From NCBI GenBank assembly GCA_003165855.1, contig PMXH01000282.1, forward strand, positions 1,821 through 7,684: 5,864 nt of DNA, written 5' to 3'. Source of the stretch: Acidobacteriaceae bacterium. GTDB taxonomy: Bacteria; Acidobacteriota; Terriglobia; Terriglobales; Acidobacteriaceae. The notes under the pieces are model-generated. The model was not told where the DNA came from and did no database searches. It saw only the letters and a program-made list of their open reading frames with translations. The translations under genes and the position numbers were made by a program. Each line of letters opens with the position of its first letter. Position 1 is the first letter of the stretch. Below, in pieces: positions 5,399 to 5,864 of this stretch.

Positions 5399-5444
5399 GG
5401 AGATCCTTCGCTCCGCCTGAAAAGCGGCTGCGCTCAGGATGACA
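5399..5444 (+). repeat. Dispersed palindromic repeat, long form, copy 5
   Basis: This 46-bp unit begins GGAGATCCTTCGC and ends GCTCAGGATGACA, with 5 mismatches to the copy at 1768-1813. Outer ATCCT / AGGAT and inner CCGC / GCGG can pair. It fills most of the gap between rplM and rpsI. Its terminal ATGACA supplies an in-frame but probably unused ATG at 5439. Confidence 0.85.
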
Positions 5445-5452
5445 AAACGATT

Positions 5453-5457
5453 AGGAG
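5453..5457 (+). promoter_or_regulatory. Ribosome binding site that decides the rpsI start
   Basis: AGGAG is separated by 11 nt from the ATG at 5469, slightly long but usable. The in-frame ATG at 5439 has no such site and lies within a repeat. Confidence 0.65.
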
Positions 5458-5468
5458 CTGGAAACTCA

Positions 5469-5864
5469 ATGGCTGAATTGGTTCAGTACTACGGAACGGG
5501 ACGGCGGAAGCGGGCGATTGCGCGGGTGTATCTGCGTCCGGGCAGCGGCGATTTCAAAGTTAACGGGCGTGAGTTTGAGGAATATTTCGTAACGCCGGCG
5601 CAGCGTTCGGCGGCAAAGGCGCCGTTGGCGTCTACCGAGACCGCGGCTTCGTTCAACATCATTGCCAGCGTGCTGGGCGGCGGGGTGCGGGGGCAGGCCG
5701 ACGCGGTAAAGCTCGGCATTGCGCGCGCGTTGATGCAGTTCAACGCGGAGTTGCGCGGCAAGCTGAAGTCCGAGGGAATGGTGACGCGGGACTCGCGCGG
5801 CAAAGAGCGGAAGAAGTACGGCCAGAAGGGCGCGCGCAAGCGGTTCCAGTTCTCGAAACGCTAG
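5469..5864 (+). CDS. rpsI: 30S ribosomal protein S9
   Basis: S9 belongs to the 30S head, and its C-terminal tail reaches the P-site tRNA. The 131-residue protein is of normal length. It starts [27 protein letters not shown] (1-27), has [19 protein letters not shown] (70-88), and ends in the basic tail [27 protein letters not shown] (105-131), with the conserved terminal Lys-Arg. ATG 5469 is chosen because the family begins there. An in-frame start at 5439 would add ten residues ([10 protein letters not shown]) encoded partly by the dispersed repeat. The gene is second in the rplM-rpsI operon. Its TAG is the last three bases of the window, so anything cotranscribed downstream (in relatives often rpsB-tsf) is not visible. 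Confidence 0.98.
   Translation: MAELVQYYGTGRRKRAIARVYLRPGSGDFKVNGREFEEYFVTPAQRSAAKAPLASTETAASFNIIASVLGGGVRGQADAVKLGIARALMQFNAELRGKLKSEGMVTRDSRGKERKKYGQKGARKRFQFSKR

Overview
This window looks like a piece of chromosome from a GC-rich Gram-negative bacterium, most likely an acidobacterium of the Koribacter/Terriglobia type. The reasons are the lipoprotein and periplasmic protein signals, the linked rplM-rpsI pair, the style of the lipoprotein and permease proteins, and many small dispersed repeats of the GATCC(C/T)TCGC...GGATGACA kind in the gaps. The assignment rests on recalled family resemblance, not on a search.

Layout, left to right. (1) On the minus strand, a small four-helix-bundle (S23 / 23S-rRNA-intervening-sequence family) gene at 36-449 lies downstream of mltG at 573-1655, the inner-membrane endolytic murein transglycosylase. 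Arrays of one heptamer (TCGGACC-like) lie at 1-49 and, inverted, at 584-608. They enclose the small gene, supply its stop codon, and encode part of the MltG C-terminal tail. (2) The divergent gap before 1921 holds a MITE-like inverted repeat (1714-1858) with a dispersed repeat inside it. (3) On the plus strand, a LolA/LolB-like lipoprotein (1921-2856) is followed by a MacB/FtsX-type ABC permease (2963-4066). No ATPase gene is present in the window. (4) A convergent junction (4067-4204) carries an 8-bp stem-loop and two repeat copies facing each other that could form a long hairpin. (5) A minus-strand exported TlpA-like thioredoxin (4205-4726) has a WCKYC active site. (6) A consensus-like promoter and a structured leader of about 120 nt precede rplM (4940-5380) and rpsI (5469-5864). 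A repeat copy sits between these two ribosomal genes, and rpsI ends exactly at the window edge.

Taken together, this is mostly housekeeping and cell-envelope content: peptidoglycan processing, an envelope lipoprotein with its candidate transporter, periplasmic redox, and the ribosome. I see no phage, CRISPR, toxin-antitoxin or defence locus. The unusual part is the repeat landscape. Two unrelated repeat families occupy almost every intergenic gap, and one of them has been absorbed into the ends of two coding regions. No gap without a gene exceeds 300 bases.
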